Shown one piece after another: positions 18,010 through 26,351 of a stretch of DNA of 38,701 bases. The stretch lies in the NCBI RefSeq assembly GCF_018271995.1, contig NZ_JAGUCO010000032.1:1-38701 (forward strand), in the 5' to 3' direction. How positions within the stretch are numbered: the first letter of the stretch is position 1; each line of letters starts with the position of its first letter. Origin of the DNA: Carboxylicivirga linearis (GTDB lineage: Bacteria; Bacteroidota; Bacteroidia; Bacteroidales; Marinilabiliaceae). Under the pieces are notes generated by a model that worked only from the letters and a program-made list of their open reading frames with translations, did not search any database and was not told where the DNA came from. A program made the translations under genes and the position numbers.

Positions 18010-18358
18010 CTTATTAAAGTAACTGTGCAGAAGGATAGGGGAAATGATAATCAATAGGAAAACATAAAGATATCGGAGTGGTAAGTTTCTTTTGGATCAA
18101 CTTGTTACGCTTTGCCAGTTTCAAGTTGATTCCAAAAGGTTTTCAAACCATCCATAGTGCAAGCATAATGTTGTTTGTATAGGAATTTCCTACTCTTTTT
18201 TAAGCTATTTATTAGAGTTAGATCAGATATAAAATATTGTTAATCAATAATAAATCTTAAGACTATGGGGAAGATCTTTAAATGAATAACGAAATGAACT
18301 GAGAGATAAACTTTAAAAATTAAATCTAAAATTTTATTCACTTAACAAGTTGGAATCT
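18010..18358. promoter_or_regulatory. Spacer before susC with long hairpin and palindrome
   Basis: 349 nt without a gene. It holds a 16-bp hairpin with one bulged T: 18089-18104 (CTTTTGGATCAACTTG) pairs with 18122-18138 around a 17-nt loop, followed by GTTTTC, so it may act as a weak terminator or leader structure. TAGGAA (18180-18185), t, TTCCTA (18187-18192) is a perfect palindrome and a possible operator for susC. No exact TAnnTTTG box was found; the promoter is not located. Confidence 0.45.
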
Positions 18359-21300
18359 ATGAAAAAGACAATTGTTAAAGCAGCCAAACAAGGGCTTCAC
18401 AACAGGATGAAGCTGTTTCTTGTTTTAGGATTGTGTTTAGTGGCTTTTACACAGGTTGTAGGTGCGGCAGGAAGTATTACAGATACTAATGAAAGCCTAC
18501 AACAAGATGGAAAAACAATTACAGGGAAAGTAATCGATGCTAATGGTGAGCCATTAATTGGTGTTTCGATTGTAATTGAAGGAACTGTACAAGGGGTTAT
18601 TACCGATTTAGATGGTAATTTCTCAATTGTAACACCTTCCGAAGATAATGTATTGGTGTTTTCGTTTATTGGTTATATGACCGAGAAGGTTCCTGTAGCT
18701 GGTAAAACCACTATTAATCTTACATTAATCGAAGATGTTACTGAATTAGAAGGTGTGGTAGTAACCGCTTTAGGTATTAAGCGCGAGAAAAAAGCACTTA
18801 CTTATTCTCAACAAACAGTAAATACCGAGGAATTGAGTGAAGCACGCTCATTGAACGTGGCTAATTCTCTTTCTGGTAAAGTAGCCGGTTTGAACTTCTC
18901 TACTACCGGTGGTGGTGTTGGTAGTTCATCAAGGGTAACACTTCGTGGTAACCGATCATTAACTGGTAATAACCAACCGTTATATGTAATTGATGGTGTG
19001 CCAATGGATAACAATGTGGCAAATACAGCTTCTGCTGATATTGGTGGACGTACCAGTTCAGATGGTATTTCTAATATCAACCCTGAAGATATCGAATCAA
19101 TGTCGGTATTGAAAGGTGCATCAGCTGCAGCTTTGTATGGTACGCGTGCCAGTAACGGTGTAATTATCATTACCACCAAAAAAGGATCTAAAGGTCAGGA
19201 TGCCAGAATTTCGATTTCATCTAACCTGATGTTCTCAAAAGCATACAATATGCTGAACCTGCAGGATACATACGGACAAGGTTCGCAAGGTGTATATGAT
19301 GCTGATAGTCGTTTAAGCTGGGGACCTGAGATGAATGGCCAGCAGGTTGATGCATGGCAATTATCTTTCAATCCAAATTATGATGGACCGTCGACATATT
19401 CTATGACACCACAACCTGATAATGGAATGGACTTTTTTGAAACAGGATATAACTGGGCAAAAACAGTTTCTGCTTCAATGGGTAACGAAAAAATTCAGGG
19501 ATATTTCTCTTATACAAATACAACAGCTCAAGGTATCGTAAAAGGTAATGAGTTAGATCGTCATAACTTAAACATCCGTTTAACCAGTGATCTGACTGAT
19601 AAATTGCACCTGGATACTAAGGCAAACTTTATATCACAAACTATCGATAACCCTATTAATACAGGTGAGAGTTCAGTAGGTGAAGCAGTATATACCATGC
19701 CTCGAAGCATGCAGTATAGTCAGTATAAGGATTTTGAATATTACGATGCTGCTGGTTTACGCCAATATAACTATATCGATCCAAATACCATTGGTGGATT
19801 GGGTGGTAACCCATACTGGTTTGCATTGCGTCGTCCATTTACCGAAGAACGTAACCGTTTTATTGGATTTGCTTCTGCAAAGTATGACTTCACAAGTGAT
19901 TTAAGTTTAATGATTCGTTCAGGTTTGGACCAGTCTACTAATAAATCTGTTTCTTCGCAATATGCATCTGTTTCGGTTATTGCTAACGATGTGGGTAGCT
20001 ACTCAGAAACTACAGGTCAAACAATGGAGTTAAACTCTGATTTCTTATTGTCATATAATAAAGACCTGGGTGATTTTAGAGTAGGTGTTAACTTAGGAGG
20101 TAACTCATTGTATCAAAGAAGATACTCATTGAATGTTGGAGGACAATTGAGCCGCAGAAACTTTTTTGCAATCAGTAACCTGGAGACAACAACTCCAACA
20201 TCTAGTTTTTACGAAAAGAGAATTAACTCTCTATATGCATTTGGTCAGTTAGGTTATAAAGAATATTTATACTTAGATGTTACTGCTCGTAATGACTGGT
20301 CATCTACTTTACCATCAGATAACAGATCATATTTTTATCCATCGGTTGGTTTGACAGCTGTTTTGAGCGATATGTTTGATATTAAGTCAGATTTCCTAAC
20401 TTTCTTAAAGGCTCGTGGATCATTTGCTCAAGTGGGTAACGATACCGATCCTTACCGTTTAAGTAACGAGTTGCAATTTTATGGATTCAATGGAGGAGTG
20501 GTTCAAGCTTCAACAGTTAAAAACAACGATCAGTTAAAGCCTGAGATTTCTACATCGAAAGAAGTTGGAGTGGATGCACGTTTCTTTGGAAACAAAATTG
20601 GTTTAGACTTTACTTATTTCCAAACCAATACCGAAAATCAAATCTTTACCATCAATGTTCCTGAAGTATCTGGATTTGCTCAGGAAGTTGTGAATGGAGG
20701 AGAAATCAAAAACAATGGTTTTGAGGTAACATTCAATGCTGATGTATTACACCGTGCCGATTTTACATGGGATTTATCAGCAAACTTTGCAAAATACAAA
20801 ACCAAAGTGTTGAGTATTATGGAAGGTCGAGATGAACTTTCTATTACTACTGGTTATGAGCGTGTAGCTCAAACTATCGTTAAAGAAGGTGGTGAGTACG
20901 GTGACTTATATATCAGAGGGTATGCTCGTGATGATGAAGGTAATGTAATTGTAAATGCTTCTACCGGATTGCCTGAGTTTACCAATGGATTTGATGTATT
21001 GGCAGGTAATTATAACCCTGATTTTACAGCTGGTTTAACAAATCGATTTAGCTACAAAAATTTTACATTAAGCTTCTTGATTGATTTCAGAGTAGGTGGT
21101 GAAGTTATTTCATATACGCAAGCGCGTATGGCTGGTGCCGGTGTGAGCGATATTACATTAAATGGCAGAACCGATGGTTTTGTAGTAGACGGTGTAAATG
21201 TTACTCGTAACGAAGCCGGAGATATTATTTCATCAACACCAAATACAACTTCTGTTTTAGCAGAAGAATACTGGACGCAAGTGGCCAGTCGTGATCCACG

Positions 21301-21568
21301 ATCAGCTGAAGACTTCGTATTTGATGCAACTAATATTCGTTTACGTGAATTAGTATTAGGTTATTCGCTTCCTAAGAGTGTTTTAGGTAATGGCCCGTTT
21401 GCCGGAGTTAGTTTATCTGTTGTAGGTCGTAACTTATTCTTCCTTATGAATAAAGCAGAAACTTTCGATCCTGAGCAAGGAGTTGGAGTAGGTAACCTGC
21501 AAGGTATTGAATCATTCAATATTCCTTCAACACGCGACTTTGGTTTTAATGTAAAATTAGACTTTTAA
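18359..21568 (+). CDS. SusC/RagA family TonB-dependent outer-membrane receptor
   Basis: 1069 residues from the ATG at 18359; an in-frame TTG at 18350 is not needed. A long signal region (K-L-F-L-V-L-G-L-C-L-V-A-F) ends near V-V-G-A. A CarboxypepD_reg-like domain follows (I-T-G-K-V-I-D-A-N-G-E-P-L-I-G-V), then the TonB plug with L-Y-V-I-D-G-V-P-M-D and A-S-A-A-A-L-Y-G-T-R-A-S-N-G-V-I. The rest is the 22-strand barrel, ending in an aromatic F-G-F-N-V-K-L-D-F strand. No STN domain is present, so no direct FecR/ECF sigma coupling is expected. It imports oligosaccharides across the outer membrane together with the SusD lipoprotein encoded 11 nt downstream. Confidence 0.96.
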   Translation: MKKTIVKAAKQGLHNRMKLFLVLGLCLVAFTQVVGAAGSITDTNESLQQDGKTITGKVIDANGEPLIGVSIVIEGTVQGVITDLDGNFSIVTPSEDNVLVFSFIGYMTEKVPVAGKTTINLTLIEDVTELEGVVVTALGIKREKKALTYSQQTVNTEELSEARSLNVANSLSGKVAGLNFSTTGGGVGSSSRVTLRGNRSLTGNNQPLYVIDGVPMDNNVANTASADIGGRTSSDGISNINPEDIESMSVLKGASAAALYGTRASNGVIIITTKKGSKGQDARISISSNLMFSKAYNMLNLQDTYGQGSQGVYDADSRLSWGPEMNGQQVDAWQLSFNPNYDGPSTYSMTPQPDNGMDFFETGYNWAKTVSASMGNEKIQGYFSYTNTTAQGIVKGNELDRHNLNIRLTSDLTDKLHLDTKANFISQTIDNPINTGESSVGEAVYTMPRSMQYSQYKDFEYYDAAGLRQYNYIDPNTIGGLGGNPYWFALRRPFTEERNRFIGFASAKYDFTSDLSLMIRSGLDQSTNKSVSSQYASVSVIANDVGSYSETTGQTMELNSDFLLSYNKDLGDFRVGVNLGGNSLYQRRYSLNVGGQLSRRNFFAISNLETTTPTSSFYEKRINSLYAFGQLGYKEYLYLDVTARNDWSSTLPSDNRSYFYPSVGLTAVLSDMFDIKSDFLTFLKARGSFAQVGNDTDPYRLSNELQFYGFNGGVVQASTVKNNDQLKPEISTSKEVGVDARFFGNKIGLDFTYFQTNTENQIFTINVPEVSGFAQEVVNGGEIKNNGFEVTFNADVLHRADFTWDLSANFAKYKTKVLSIMEGRDELSITTGYERVAQTIVKEGGEYGDLYIRGYARDDEGNVIVNASTGLPEFTNGFDVLAGNYNPDFTAGLTNRFSYKNFTLSFLIDFRVGGEVISYTQARMAGAGVSDITLNGRTDGFVVDGVNVTRNEAGDIISSTPNTTSVLAEEYWTQVASRDPRSAEDFVFDATNIRLRELVLGYSLPKSVLGNGPFAGVSLSVVGRNLFFLMNKAETFDPEQGVGVGNLQGIESFNIPSTRDFGFNVKLDF

Positions 21569-21579
21569 AAAATCGAGAC

Positions 21580-23148
21580 ATGAAAAATACTATAATAACA
21601 CTATTATCAGCAGTATTCCTCGTATATGTAACCGGATGTACCGATGATTTCGATGAAATCAATACCAATCCAAATACGCTTACTACTGATCAATTAGACG
21701 CCTCAATGGCAGGACCAGCTTTTGCCAATGCTCAATACAAGGGCTTGGGAAACGCATCATGGAGTATACCTGGTGATGACCATGGTACTTATGGGTTAGC
21801 AACTATGTTACACTCAATGCTTTTTGTTCATTACTTCTCTTGTCAAAGTACAGGATGGCAAACCGAACGTAATGGTATTAACGATGGTTGGAGAAGTCGT
21901 GGTTGGTTACGATTCTACACTTTGGCTGTTCCTTCGTTACGTACTGCTTATACGGCAGCTCAAGGAAATGAAGAAGCTATGGCTGTATTAGATATCTGGA
22001 ATGTTTTTATGTTCCACCGTATGACTGACTCTTGGGGGCCGGTAGCTTATTCTGAAGCTGGATTAGGAGGTACAGAAATTGCCTATGATTTGCAAGAAGA
22101 TATGTACGATGAGTTTTTTACTTTGCTTGATGCTGCTGAAGAAACATTAAGTGGCATTAATGGAACTGTTGGAGTGTTCCGTGACTATGATGCTATTTAT
22201 GGTGGCGACACCGAGTTATGGAGAAAATTTGCCAACTCTATGCGTCTTCGTTTAGCTCTTCGTATTTCAGATATTGATCCTGCTCGTGCGAAAACAGAAG
22301 CTGAGGCTGCTGTAGCTGCAGGAGTTATGGAAAGCAATGATGACTGTGCTTATTTTGAAGCTACTTCTGATACCTATAATAACTTTATTGAAATTGCCGG
22401 TGCATGGGGATTTTATATGACAGCCGATATGGAAAGTATCTTAGGCGGATATAACGACCCTCGTATGGGAATTTGGTATAATGTTAATGCTGATAGTGTA
22501 TATGTTGGCCAGCCAAATGGTGGCGCAACAATTCGCGATTGGGACAACGATATCTTAAGTGGTTTGAACAGAGAGTCTGTATTTGCTGAGTCAAACACTA
22601 AAGATATAGAAGTAATGATGGCAGCAGAATCATATTTCTCACGTGCCGAAGGTGTTTTAAAAGGTTGGAATATGGGTGGTGATGCTCAGGATTTATATGA
22701 AGAAGGTATTCGCCTTTCAATGAACCAATGGGGTGTTACAGAAACAGCTGCAATCAATACATATCTTGCAGGAACTTCAACAGGAGCAGTTCCAACATTA
22801 GCGGAAGAATATACCAAAGTGGGTAAGAGTGCTACTCCTCCGGTGGATGTACCTGTTGCGTGGGCCGGAACCGAAGCTGAGCAGTTGAAACAAATTGCAG
22901 TACAAAAATATTTAGCTCTTTTCCCAGAGTCATGGGAGACATGGGCAGACTTACGTCGTTCAGATGCCGATATTTTATATCCATTGCTAAACACCGAAGA
23001 TGTGGATGGTAACGATGGTTTAATGAGACGTTTGACATATGTGCCAACTGAGTACAGTACCAATGAAGCTGCTGTAAACGCTGCTGTTAGTTCCTTGCCT
23101 GGAGGTGAGGACAAAGGAAGCGCGCGCGTTTGGTGGGATGTAAACTAA
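21580..23148 (+). CDS. SusD/RagB-like surface glycan-binding lipoprotein (SusD-like_2 type)
   Basis: 522 residues. Lipobox V-T-G-C gives lipidation at Cys20, followed by an acidic stretch (T-D-D-F-D-E) typical of surface-exported lipoproteins. N-P-N then defines the SusD start. The alpha-helical TPR-like scaffold and motifs such as L-W-R-K-F-A-N-S-M-R-L-R-L-A-L-R and K-Y-L-A-L-F-P-E-S-W-E-T-W-A-D-L-R-R match the SusD/RagB nutrient-binding lipoproteins of the SusD-like_2 group. It closes over the SusC barrel to deliver glycans. It is translationally close to susC (11-nt gap) and followed by a hairpin plus T-run before the next gene. Confidence 0.95.
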   Translation: MKNTIITLLSAVFLVYVTGCTDDFDEINTNPNTLTTDQLDASMAGPAFANAQYKGLGNASWSIPGDDHGTYGLATMLHSMLFVHYFSCQSTGWQTERNGINDGWRSRGWLRFYTLAVPSLRTAYTAAQGNEEAMAVLDIWNVFMFHRMTDSWGPVAYSEAGLGGTEIAYDLQEDMYDEFFTLLDAAEETLSGINGTVGVFRDYDAIYGGDTELWRKFANSMRLRLALRISDIDPARAKTEAEAAVAAGVMESNDDCAYFEATSDTYNNFIEIAGAWGFYMTADMESILGGYNDPRMGIWYNVNADSVYVGQPNGGATIRDWDNDILSGLNRESVFAESNTKDIEVMMAAESYFSRAEGVLKGWNMGGDAQDLYEEGIRLSMNQWGVTETAAINTYLAGTSTGAVPTLAEEYTKVGKSATPPVDVPVAWAGTEAEQLKQIAVQKYLALFPESWETWADLRRSDADILYPLLNTEDVDGNDGLMRRLTYVPTEYSTNEAAVNAAVSSLPGGEDKGSARVWWDVN

Positions 23149-23175
23149 TTTTTATCAGTTTTTCATACAATGAAG

Positions 23176-23208
23176 AAGAGGAAGTTCGAAAGGATTTCCT
23201 CTTTTTTC
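23176..23208 (+). terminator. Hairpin and T-run after susD (terminator or attenuator)
   Basis: AAGAGGAA (23176-23183) pairs with TTCCTCTT (23196-23203) around 12 nt and is followed by a T-run. As the next PUL gene begins only 26 nt later with no obvious promoter, it may attenuate, not end, transcription. Confidence 0.6.
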
Positions 23209-23233
23209 TAATGGTTGACAGAAAGAAGGAAAT

Positions 23234-25480
23234 ATGAGATTAATTGTAATGATTGCCGGAGTATTAATGATCATCATAAGTAGTTGTGGTGTCTCTCCTG
23301 AAACCGTCGATTTAGTCAGAAATAATCAATCAGCCTATCAAATAGTTGTTTCGGTAAATAGCGATAGTCTTAGTAAGGTAGCAGGTAGTGAGTTGCAGGA
23401 GATTATTCAAAAAGTGACTGATGCAACCATACCTATCAATCATCAGAAGCAAAGCACAGGTAAACAGATCTTGATAGGAAAAGAATGGATAGATACATCG
23501 GCACGGATTGATACCTTGGATGAAGATGGTTTTATTATACAGGTTACAAAAAATAATATTGTTTTGGCCGGCAATAATGGTAAAGCCAATTTATATGCTG
23601 TAAATACCTTTTTAGAAAAGTATACTGGCTGTACCATGCTTTCTCCTACCGAATATTATATACCCCAAAACAAAAACATTGAAGTACCTCTTGGTGAAAT
23701 ATTCTACGAACCTGATTTTAATCTTCGTAAGCTTTGTTTCGATAATGATGAGTTTCATGATTATAAGAATTGGAATAAGCTGGAAGATCTCGACGAATGG
23801 GGATTGTTTGTTCATACCTTTCAACATCTGATTCCGCCGGAAAAATATTACGACAGTCATCCTGAGTATTTTTCGTTAGTTGGCAGTCACCGACTGAAAG
23901 ACGGTCAATTATGTTTAAGTAATCCGGGTACCATTCAAACCTTAATTGCGAACCTAAGAGAAAGAATGGAGGAGCATCCCGAGATGAAATACTGGTCTGT
24001 TTCGCAAAACGACTGTTTTAATTATTGTGAGTGCGAGGAATGCAAAGCCTTGTACGAAAAGTATGAGACTATTTCGGGTGCATACATACATATGGCTAAT
24101 CAAATTGCACAGGAATTTCCGGATAAAGTAATCTCAACCCTGGCTTATAATTTTACCCGTTCGGCTCCTAAAAACATCAGACCTCTGCCTAATGTTAACA
24201 TCATGTTTTGCTCCATAGAGTGTAATCGCAGTATGCCATTGGAAGAAGATAAGCGAAGTGCCGATTTTGTAAAAGACATGAAGGATTGGAGTGAGTTATC
24301 AGATAATATATTTGCCTGGGATTATGTGGTTCAGTTTAAAAACTACCTTACACCTTTCCCTAATTTTAATGTGTTGCAGAAGAATTTACAGTTCTTTAAA
24401 AAGCACGGTGTTAAAATCATGTTTGAACAAGGGAGTGGGCATAACTGGTCTGATTTAAATGAACTAAAACAATACTTGCTTTCTAAATTAATGTGGGATG
24501 TTGATGCGAATGCTGATTCGATTATAAACGATTTTATTACTAAATATTACGGAGAGGCAGCACCTTACATTAAGTCGTATTTTGAATTAACGCATCAAAA
24601 TCTAAATAAATACAAGGAAGAAGAACGTTTAGATATTTATGGATATCCGGCAGACTATCTTGATTCTTACCTTCAGCCCGGGTATTTGAAAGAATATAAA
24701 AAGATAATGGATCAGGCGGAAGAAGCGGTTAATAATGATTCGGTGTATCTGAAAAGAGTACGTCGAGCTCGTTTGGCTGTTGATTTTGCGTATCTCGATA
24801 TTGCATTAAATAAAGAACCGGAAGGCATGTCATATTTGGATAGAAGTGGTGATGAAATCACTATTCGACAAGATATGCTTGATTATTTGGATCGTTATAC
24901 CGAGAATTCGGTAGCCACTGGTGCTGTTAATATTAACGAACGTCTTTTTAAAACAAAGGATTACCGAACCTATGTTTTGAATAAGTTACACAGAATTACG
25001 GCACCTAATAAAGCAAAAGGGAAAAGCGTTGAGATACTTACTGAGTATAGCGAAAAGTACCCTGTAGGTGGTGGTAAGGCACTCAATGATGGAGTCGTTG
25101 GTGAATTGGATTTTCATCAAAAATGGCTGGGTTTTGAAGGGCATGATATGATAGCTGTGGTAGATTTGGAAAAAAGCCAGGAGGTAAAACAAGTTAGCAT
25201 GAACTTCCTGAAAGCGATTAATTCATGGACATTTCTTCCTATTGAGGTAGAAGTTGAAGGTTCGGTTGATGGTGTGAATTATATTCAGTTAGGATCAGTT
25301 AAAACTACAGATACTGATCGAGGTTTTTTGGTACAGTCAATACCTTATACTATTGTTTTTAATACTACAAGTGTACGTTATATAAAAGTTACAGCAAGTT
25401 CATTAAAGCAATGTCCGCAATGGCATCGTGGTTATGGTAATCCGTGCTTTATGTTTGTTGATGAGTTGATTGTAGAGTAA
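23234..25480 (+). CDS. DUF4838 lipoprotein with C-terminal discoidin-like domain
   Basis: 748 residues. Lipobox I-S-S-C gives lipidation at Cys18. Residues about 30-150 resemble the N-terminal alpha/beta domain found before GH20/GH67 barrels (A-G-S-E-L-Q-E-I-I, then I-L-I-G-K-E and G-N-N-G-K-A-N-L-Y-A-V). Residues about 170-440 form a DUF4838-type barrel with H-P-E-Y-F-S-L-V-G and V-S-Q-N-D. That loop is followed by a cysteine cluster, Cys261-x3-Cys265-x-Cys267-x2-Cys270. The last ~140 residues look like an F5/8-type-C (discoidin) carbohydrate-binding module. These proteins are suspected glycoside hydrolases; to my knowledge the activity is not generally established. It is the last gene of the right PUL arm, preceded by an AGAAGGAAA ribosome-binding sequence. 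Confidence 0.85.
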   Translation: MRLIVMIAGVLMIIISSCGVSPETVDLVRNNQSAYQIVVSVNSDSLSKVAGSELQEIIQKVTDATIPINHQKQSTGKQILIGKEWIDTSARIDTLDEDGFIIQVTKNNIVLAGNNGKANLYAVNTFLEKYTGCTMLSPTEYYIPQNKNIEVPLGEIFYEPDFNLRKLCFDNDEFHDYKNWNKLEDLDEWGLFVHTFQHLIPPEKYYDSHPEYFSLVGSHRLKDGQLCLSNPGTIQTLIANLRERMEEHPEMKYWSVSQNDCFNYCECEECKALYEKYETISGAYIHMANQIAQEFPDKVISTLAYNFTRSAPKNIRPLPNVNIMFCSIECNRSMPLEEDKRSADFVKDMKDWSELSDNIFAWDYVVQFKNYLTPFPNFNVLQKNLQFFKKHGVKIMFEQGSGHNWSDLNELKQYLLSKLMWDVDANADSIINDFITKYYGEAAPYIKSYFELTHQNLNKYKEEERLDIYGYPADYLDSYLQPGYLKEYKKIMDQAEEAVNNDSVYLKRVRRARLAVDFAYLDIALNKEPEGMSYLDRSGDEITIRQDMLDYLDRYTENSVATGAVNINERLFKTKDYRTYVLNKLHRITAPNKAKGKSVEILTEYSEKYPVGGGKALNDGVVGELDFHQKWLGFEGHDMIAVVDLEKSQEVKQVSMNFLKAINSWTFLPIEVEVEGSVDGVNYIQLGSVKTTDTDRGFLVQSIPYTIVFNTTSVRYIKVTASSLKQCPQWHRGYGNPCFMFVDELIVE

Positions 25481-25505
25481 ACTACTTTTTATTTTCATAT
25501 ATAAG

Positions 25506-25542
25506 AAGGAGGAAAAACTTTGGTGTTTCCTCCTTTTTTTGC
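25506..25542 (+). terminator. Rho-independent terminator at the end of the PUL
   Basis: A 10-bp perfect stem AAGGAGGAAA (25506-25515) / TTTCCTCCTT (25526-25535) with a 10-nt loop runs into T's. It begins 25 nt after the DUF4838 stop. Confidence 0.85.
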
Positions 25543-25589
25543 TTATTAATCATTATATAGTAGAAAAGAATACAGATGCCAAAAGAAAT

Positions 25590-25863
25590 GTAATAAGCAA
25601 TATTTGTCATAAATCTATTTCTTCGAAATAGTGCAGCAGGAAAGAGATCTGGAGATCCAGATGATAGCAGTCGAGAGAATTACATTTGGCCAGAGCTTAA
25701 CAAAGATTTGTAAAGTCCATATTGATCCGGAAATAAGAAAATTAGCTCTTGGCAGAGTTACTTTAAACCTACTTTAAAAGAGGTCTTTGCAAAACATGAA
25801 GATGCTGAATTGAGAGCTATGACTAATCGGCAGTTAGCACGAATAGATAAAATTGGAAATTGA
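25590..25863 (+). pseudogene. Probable degraded coding fragments, origin unknown
   Basis: The stretch has coding-like texture but no intact gene. One frame reads an uninterrupted peptide containing G-D-P-D-D-S-S-R-E-N-Y-I-W-P-E-L-N-K-D-L before a stop at about 25710. Another frame, bounded by a TGA near 25722, contains W-Q-S-Y-F-K-P-T-L-K-E-V-F-A-K-H-E-D and ends at 25863. Neither has a start codon with a ribosome-binding site, and I cannot assign either to a family. The composition suggests the C-terminal remains of one or two genes; chance open frames are the alternative. Confidence 0.3.
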
Positions 25864-26075
25864 TTATCAGTTGTTAGAATTAAGGAAATTAGTGTGGAGA
25901 GAAAAGTATTCAGATTGTTATTGTAAGTTCTTCCTTTAAAATTGATATGTTTTTTTAGAATGGGTTAGTTTTAAGGAGGATTTGAATTCATATTTTTCTT
26001 TTTTTTTGCTAAAATTGTTGTTGGGATCATACTAATATTCTTAGCAGTATATGCTTGGTCTGTATTATGTCGGAT

Positions 26076-26290
26076 CGGCCTCATTGGAGATGAGAAGTGT
26101 TAAGAAGTTGAACTTTAGTAAGACCGGGAAGCTGAAAACTTGTTCGAAGATCACCCGGCCGCACTTAAGTTCAACAAATAAACATGAATCATCGCCAATG
26201 CAGTCTTGATTTTCTTTGTTTCGTTTCTTGTATCAAGACAAGAAATGAATTGAAAATCGGCGAAGCCAAATGCCTTCGCGGCTTAAGCGA
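26076..26290 (+). repeat. Dispersed structured repeat, copy 2
   Basis: Second copy of the element at 11477, in the spacer before the DUF6057-like gene. Pairing potential: CGGCC (26076-26080) with GGCCG (26157-26161); GTTGAAC (26107-26113) with GTTCAAC (26169-26175), which keeps pairing although both arms differ from copy 1; TTTCTTG (26224-26230) with CAAGAAA (26239-26245); AAGCC (26263-26267) with GGCTT (26280-26284), here with a longer 12-nt loop. Differences from copy 1 in the first 170 nt are about 16 substitutions by eye, mostly transitions. Confidence 0.7.
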
Positions 26291-26351
26291 TGAAAACAAG
26301 TAAAAGATTGTTCTAGTATAATAACGACAATACATTTAGCAGTATATTTTA

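Noticed and set aside
18350-18358. TTG start for susC
   Set aside because: An ATG three codons later begins a normal M-K-K signal; the extra residues add nothing.
22686-23114. 142-codon open frame on the minus strand opposite susD
   Set aside because: Fully inside susD and without family features; a reflection of susD codon use.
26076-26290. Insertion-sequence end or intact IS for the dispersed repeat
   Set aside because: No transposase frame lies in or beside either copy, and no target-site duplication could be recognised by eye.
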